This document shows, piece after piece, positions 59,936 through 64,000 of a stretch of 64,000 nt of DNA. The position numbers and the translations under genes were made by a program. Under the pieces are notes generated by a model, which saw nothing but the letters and a program-made list of their open reading frames with translations, did no database searches and was not told the origin of the DNA. The stretch covers positions 1-64,000 of the forward strand of contig JACRTJ010000016.1 of assembly GCA_014385265.1 (NCBI GenBank). The letters run 5' to 3'. This stretch comes from Enterocloster hominis (ex Liu et al. 2021). Its GTDB lineage: Bacteria; Bacillota; Clostridia; Lachnospirales; Lachnospiraceae. Every line of letters begins with the position of its first letter. Positions within the stretch are counted from its first letter, which is position 1.

Positions 59936-61129
59936 TCACAGGAGGTTTAAGAAGCTGGTGATGATGATCGTGTTCATGAAGTCGATGAACAGGCTTCCCA
60001 CCAGGGGAACCACGAAGTAGGCGGTGGGGGCTGGGCCGTATTTCTGGGTGATGGCCTGCATATTGGCCATGGCGTTGGGAGTGGCGCCCATGCCGAAGCC
60101 GCAGAAGCCGGAGGTCATGACGGCCGCATCGTAATTCTTTCCCAGCAGATTAAATACCACGAAGTAGGCGTAGACCATCATCAGCACTGTTTGGGCCACC
60201 AGCATCACCACCATGGGAACGGCCAGGTCGGCCAGCTCCCAGAGCTTCAATCCCATCATGGCCAGGCCCAGGAACAGGGAAAGGCTGAAGCTTCCGATGG
60301 TACTGATCTCCTCCATGGGGATCTCCTTTCCGGCCATATCTGTGGTATTGCGGATAAAGGCAGCCACCAGCATGGCTCCGATGTAGATGGGGAAGGTGAA
60401 GACCTTATTCAGCCAGGCGGAGACCACAGTGCCTGCGCCGATGGCCAGTGCCAGGCAGAGGGCAGCGTTTAAGAACCGGCCGGAGTCGATGGCTCCCGTG
60501 ACCTCATTTTTATCCACCACCACCTCGTTGGAGCCGGTGGCTGTTTCAAAGGAGTGCAGATTTTTCTGGCGGATCCGGGATACAGCCGTGGGGCCGCCGA
60601 TCACACAGCCGGCCACCAGCCCGAAGGTGGCGGAAGCGATGGCAACGGCGCTGGCTCCGGAGACTCCGGCTTTTTCCAGGAGCGGGCCGAAGGAGGCCGC
60701 AGTCCCGTGGCCTCCCACCATGGGGATGGAGCCGGTGGCCAGTCCCAGCCGGGGGTCCAGACCAAAGGCGCTGGCAATGAAGGCGCCCAGGCCGTTCTGG
60801 AGCACGCACATCATAACGGCGATCCCTAAGAACAGCAGGACCTGGAGCCCGCCCTTTTTCAGAAGGCGGAAGCAGGCCGTAAAGCCCACGCTGCAGAAAA
60901 ATACGACCATAAAAAAGGTCTGGAGCGTGGAGTCAAAGGAGATTTCCAGGATACCGGCCTGGCGCAGGGCCAGGTGGGCCAGGGCAAAAACAACGCCGCC
61001 GGCAACAGGCTCCGGGATACAGTAGCGTCTGAGCAGATCCAAATTTCTCACAAGAAAACGGCCCAAAAGCAGCACAAGGGCCGCCACAGCAGCAGCCTGG
61101 TACATGTCAAGCTGGATCGCATACATCAT
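59936..61129 (-). CDS. gltS: Sodium/glutamate symporter
   Basis: A 397-residue transporter with two inverted sets of membrane helices. YCIPEPVAGGVVFAL, IPMVGGHGTAASFGPLLEKAG and ILTSGFCGFGMGATPNAMANM (approximate reading) are GltS signatures. It imports glutamate with sodium. GGAGGTAATATAAA precedes the first ATG. It lies 103 bp after the response regulator gene on the same strand, so its expression may be controlled by that system. Confidence 0.94.
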   Translation of the reverse strand: MMYAIQLDMYQAAAVAALVLLLGRFLVRNLDLLRRYCIPEPVAGGVVFALAHLALRQAGILEISFDSTLQTFFMVVFFCSVGFTACFRLLKKGGLQVLLFLGIAVMMCVLQNGLGAFIASAFGLDPRLGLATGSIPMVGGHGTAASFGPLLEKAGVSGASAVAIASATFGLVAGCVIGGPTAVSRIRQKNLHSFETATGSNEVVVDKNEVTGAIDSGRFLNAALCLALAIGAGTVVSAWLNKVFTFPIYIGAMLVAAFIRNTTDMAGKEIPMEEISTIGSFSLSLFLGLAMMGLKLWELADLAVPMVVMLVAQTVLMMVYAYFVVFNLLGKNYDAAVMTSGFCGFGMGATPNAMANMQAITQKYGPAPTAYFVVPLVGSLFIDFMNTIIITSFLNLL

Positions 61130-61231
61130 TTTATATTACCTCCATTCCTTATTGTACGGATTCTCTGGATATAACTATAAGAAGCCCCCTTCAAAAAAAT
61201 ACAAAAAAAATCAGAATGGAGATAAAAAAGA

Positions 61232-62077
61232 TCAAATTTCCCGGTCAGCCTCCAGCATCAGGCCGTCAATGAATTTTTTGATGCTGACCTTTCCGCCGTC
61301 CGTCCGTTTTCCGCGGATGTAGTCCATTTCAGTACGGATCTCCTCAAAGGAAAACAGGGTGGAGGAGTAGGCGGTAAAGGTTTCGTTCATAAAGTCCTCG
61401 ATGCCCATGTGGGCCACGTTGGCCATTCCGGCAGCGATAGCCCGGCGGACCCGCTGCTCCATGTTTTTCGGAGAATCGCTGACGGCCTCGCACAGCTGGG
61501 CCACGCTCATCTGGGATACGGGGATCCGCTCCCGGTGGAGATAATCGCAGATCTTCAGGATATCAGAGCAGCCCTTTTCCCCGGACATGCCGATCCTGTT
61601 TAAGATATAACGGAGCTTTTTGGAATAGGAAGAGGATTCCCGGCTGTTCTGGGGCTTCTGGCCGATCTCGTTCATGAACATATGGCGGATATTGTCCAGG
61701 GTCCGCTCGTTCTGGATCTGCTTCGCCACATTTTTAAGGACCGACGTTACCTCGATCAGGTTAATGGGTTTACTGATGAAGAAATCCACGCCGGCGGTAT
61801 AAGCCTTGCTGATCAGCTCCTTGGCGGAAACCTGGGAGATCATGATGCATTTGATGGTGGCGTTGAAGGAGCGCAGCTCGCGGACGAATTCCACCCCGTC
61901 CATGACCGGCATGAAAAAGTCCACCAGGACCACATCGGGCCTGGCCCGCAGGACCTCATGGACGTCGGCGGGCTCTCCGCCGCAGTCGCCGCAGATCTCG
62001 CCAAGATCTCCGGACTCCACGATATCCTCCAGGATATGAATGACAGAAATATCATCTTCGACAATATAGATACGCAT
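61232..62077 (-). CDS. GlnL/YcbB-like response regulator
   Basis: A 281-residue regulator. The receiver domain (1-120) has the acidic pocket VEDDIS, phospho-Asp in VVLVDFFMPVMDG (about 54), and Lys in FISKPINLIEV (about 105). The C-terminal 150 residues match the YcbB DNA-binding domain (NRIGMSGEKGCSDILKICDYL ... VAQLCEAVSDSPKNMEQRVRRAIAAGM). In Bacillus subtilis this pair senses glutamine. It overlaps the kinase gene by one base and is followed by gltS. Confidence 0.9.
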   Translation of the reverse strand: MRIYIVEDDISVIHILEDIVESGDLGEICGDCGGEPADVHEVLRARPDVVLVDFFMPVMDGVEFVRELRSFNATIKCIMISQVSAKELISKAYTAGVDFFISKPINLIEVTSVLKNVAKQIQNERTLDNIRHMFMNEIGQKPQNSRESSSYSKKLRYILNRIGMSGEKGCSDILKICDYLHRERIPVSQMSVAQLCEAVSDSPKNMEQRVRRAIAAGMANVAHMGIEDFMNETFTAYSSTLFSFEEIRTEMDYIRGKRTDGGKVSIKKFIDGLMLEADREI

Positions 62078-63354
62078 CAGTTTACCTCCTCCAGGGCTCC
62101 GGCCGGAATCTGGATCAGAAACCGGGTCCCCCGGCCCGGCTCGGATTCCACCGAAATGGTTCCGCTGAATTTTTCCTCCACGGTGGCCTTTACGCCGTAA
62201 AGTCCCACTCCGCGGAAGATGTTTCCTGTTTTATAATCAAATTTGGTGGAGTAGCCCATTTTAAAGATATTGGGCAGATGGCGGGCGGAGATCCCGGGCC
62301 CGTCGTCGGAAACGGAAAATTCATACTGCCCGTCTTTTAAATGCTCCACGATCTGGATGGTCCCCCGTCTGGCTCCGGCTTCAATGGCTTCGATGGCGTT
62401 ATTGACCAGATTTTTCAATACAGCCATCAGCTCATAGTGCTCTCTGGTGATGAAGTTGTCAGAGCACTGGAAAACCAGACGGATATGGACGGGCCTGGTT
62501 TCCAGGATGTGATAGGTGGTGGCCTCCAGGATCTGGAGAAGGTCCTGGAAGCTCATCTGCTTTTCGTCGTATTCCTCGGAGATCTCCTGTTCGATGCCCT
62601 GAATGATGCGGATATAGTCCTTTTTGATCTCATGGACGTCCCGGGCAATGGACAGGGACATTTTTTTCATGTCGTCGGGCACGTCCATGGCCGACAGCCG
62701 CTCATAAAGCCGGTATGCGTTGCTCATGACAGATTCGATCTCTTCGGAGTTTTTCTTCATAAAATAGATCTCGTTTTTCAGCCCTGTGGTCATAAGAAAC
62801 AGCCGCCGGTAGCGGTTTTCATGCTCCTCCTTTTTTAACAGGGTCCGGTACTGGCTCTCCGCCGCCAGGAACAGACAGGCAAGCAGAGTACGGAAAGCGG
62901 CCACCAGGATCAGATATCCGGCCATGGAGGAGGAAAGAGTCCCGGAACGGCCGCTTTCAAAGATACAGACCTCCAGCAGATTGGACAGCAGGTCGCAGAT
63001 GAACACCGACGGGAACAGCCGCCGGTAGGAGACAGTGGGCTTGCTGGGGACAAGGACGGAAAAAAGCAGTCCATAGCAGAGATAGAAAATGGAGTTGGTG
63101 GCCAGCTGTCCCGCCGTTTCCGGGGAGGAGGAGAGGCCGCTGGCTGCCAGAAAGAGGCGGAAAAGGAATACCACCGCCGCCGTTGTCACCGTGATCCGGA
63201 TCGTAGAGATGCTTTTTCCGATGGTCATAAGGAGGATCGGGAGAAGGATAACGGCAGGGGAGATCCGGAAGCCGGATACAAATACGTTCCAGTAAAGCTG
63301 GGATGCCAGGGCCACGATGGTCCCGGTCAGAAGACTGCGTTTCCATTCATTCAT
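62077..63354 (-). CDS. GlnK/YcbA-like membrane sensor histidine kinase
   Basis: A 425-residue kinase. Six or so membrane helices (about 1-190) form the sensor. The phospho-acceptor His is in ARDVHEIKKDYIRIIQ, and the GHKL ATPase has the N box LKNLVNNAIEAIEAG, DDGPGISARHLPNIFKMGYS and FRGVGLYGVKATVEE. ATG 63354 (MNEWKRS) is preferred over 63393 because GGGGG lies about 9 nt upstream. It is first in the minus-strand set kinase, regulator, gltS, and faces the aminotransferase gene. Confidence 0.9.
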   Translation of the reverse strand: MNEWKRSLLTGTIVALASQLYWNVFVSGFRISPAVILLPILLMTIGKSISTIRITVTTAAVVFLFRLFLAASGLSSSPETAGQLATNSIFYLCYGLLFSVLVPSKPTVSYRRLFPSVFICDLLSNLLEVCIFESGRSGTLSSSMAGYLILVAAFRTLLACLFLAAESQYRTLLKKEEHENRYRRLFLMTTGLKNEIYFMKKNSEEIESVMSNAYRLYERLSAMDVPDDMKKMSLSIARDVHEIKKDYIRIIQGIEQEISEEYDEKQMSFQDLLQILEATTYHILETRPVHIRLVFQCSDNFITREHYELMAVLKNLVNNAIEAIEAGARRGTIQIVEHLKDGQYEFSVSDDGPGISARHLPNIFKMGYSTKFDYKTGNIFRGVGLYGVKATVEEKFSGTISVESEPGRGTRFLIQIPAGALEEVN

Positions 63355-63495
63355 GCATTTTTCCCCCTTGTTTTTCTCATCCTTCAATGTCATGATACGT
63401 TAAGAAAAGTCAAAAGTCAATGAACCCGGCTTAAGAATCTTTTGCGGGAACTGGGAAAAATGTACGAAAATAAAGCCGGAATCTTTATTTTTTTG

Positions 63496-63524
63496 TTGTA
63501 AGAAACGATGGATTCGATTATAAT
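63496..63524 (+). promoter_or_regulatory. Sigma-A promoter of the aminotransferase gene
   Basis: TTGTAA, 17 nt, TATAAT, an almost consensus promoter, 57 bp upstream of the start codon. Confidence 0.85.
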
Positions 63525-63580
63525 GGAAGCATAAAACGCAATCACTATATCGTGTTTAAGAAAGAGGAGGTTATTGGGAC

Positions 63581-64000
63581 ATGAAACCATATCGTGAAAT
63601 GTCAAAAGAGGAGCTTGCTTCCTTAAAGGAGCAGCTTACTGCTGTTTACAAAGAGTATCAGGGGAAAAATTTAAGCCTTAATATGGCCCGCGGAAAGCCA
63701 AGCCCGGACCAGTTAGATCTGTCTCTTCCGATGCTGGATGTTTTAAACAGCAAGAGCGATTTCATGACCGCTGACGGCGATGTGAGAAACTACGGTGTTC
63801 TGACCGGTATCCAGGAAGCAAAGGAATTAATGGGCGGAATGATGGACGCTCCCGCTGAGAACGTGATCATGTACGGAAGCGCCAGCCTTACTTTAATGTA
63901 CGATACCGTATCCCGTTCCTATACCCACGGCGTAATGGGAAATACGCCCTGGTGCAGGCTGGACAAGGTGAAATTCCTCTGCCCGGTTCCCGGCTATGAC
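63581..64000 (+). CDS. PLP-dependent aminotransferase, class I-like (partial, cut by window end)
   Basis: The first 140 residues of an aminotransferase. KNLSLNMARGKPSPDQLDLSLPMLD, DVRNYGVLTGIQEAK and NVIMYGSASLTLMYDTVSR match the PLP-dependent aspartate aminotransferase group of type Ic found in many Lachnospiraceae; the Tyr and Gly/Ser phosphate-binding region lies near 85-105. The catalytic Lys would be beyond the window. AAGAGGAGG precedes ATG 63581. Substrate is inferred from the family. Confidence 0.85.
   Translation, partial: MKPYREMSKEELASLKEQLTAVYKEYQGKNLSLNMARGKPSPDQLDLSLPMLDVLNSKSDFMTADGDVRNYGVLTGIQEAKELMGGMMDAPAENVIMYGSASLTLMYDTVSRSYTHGVMGNTPWCRLDKVKFLCPVPGYD

Noticed and set aside
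59455..59961. Long plus-strand frame between the BCCT and gltS genes
   Set aside because: It overlaps the start of the BCCT gene and the terminator of gltS and has no family-like motifs.

Overview
The window looks like chromosomal DNA of a Gram-positive anaerobe of the Lachnospiraceae (Clostridium cluster XIVa). The grounds are moderately high GC, strong GGAGG-type ribosome binding sites, sigma-A promoters close to TTGNNN-17-TATAAT, ATP-only Fe-S serine dehydratase subunits, the Firmicutes order hpf / secA / prfB, and protein types common in that family (TudS-related desulfidase, YibE/F, Gld-like ABC cassette with DUF4340, S8 peptidase without signal peptide). No species is assigned. No rRNA, phage or intact transposase gene was seen, and most of the window is dense and operonic.

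Layout. 1-9.8 kb: a Gly tRNA, a minus-strand methyltransferase and ArsC-like pair, then a plus-strand M20 amidohydrolase + SWIM/SNF2 helicase, a secreted purple-acid-phosphatase-like enzyme with a YibE/F membrane protein, and a small helical protein. 9.8-13.3 kb: a 23S rRNA methyltransferase (minus) diverging from a Sir2-like protein, ung and uppP. 13.3-19.2 kb: an operon with tandem promoters, holding a HAD phosphatase, a TudS-like protein and a complete Ugp/Mal-type ABC importer. 19.3-26.2 kb: HtrA protease, a response regulator whose receiver domain has been cut down, and a Gld-like ABC cassette. 26.2-30 kb: a candidate structured RNA, a divergent ClpX paralogue, and a convergent subtilisin-like protease whose end overlaps it.

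30.1-40.9 kb is a surface-polysaccharide operon: an LspA-like membrane protein, UDP-galactopyranose mutase, flippase, GT2, RfbC, a Wzm/Wzt ABC exporter whose ATPase has a C-terminal extension, a methyltransferase, and a 1049-residue protein joining a kinase-like N-terminus to GT2 and GT4 domains. Together the last four resemble, by architecture only, the chain-capping and export machinery known from WbdD/Wzt O-antigen systems. 40.9-41.65 kb has no gene but holds strong hairpins, a 74-bp degenerate tandem repeat and a 200-bp element with 26-bp inverted ends.

41.65-54.7 kb is housekeeping: an SDR, trxB with an upstream ORF in its leader, an NlpC/P60 wall hydrolase, sdaAB/sdaAA, a flavodoxin, hpf, secA, prfB, a GNAT and a secreted wall-binding repeat protein. 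The hpf-secA gap contains two tandem arrays of DnaA-box-like 9-mers. 54.7-64 kb: a MoxR-DUF58-DUF4129 cluster, a BCCT transporter, a glutamate symporter with an upstream GlnK/GlnL-like two-component system, and the start of a PLP aminotransferase cut by the window edge.

Strongest points for follow-up: the multi-branched RNA candidate at 26.3-26.5 kb, the possible chain-termination module in the polysaccharide operon, the inverted-repeat element at 41.3-41.5 kb, the DnaA-box arrays before secA, and the receiver-deleted response regulator.
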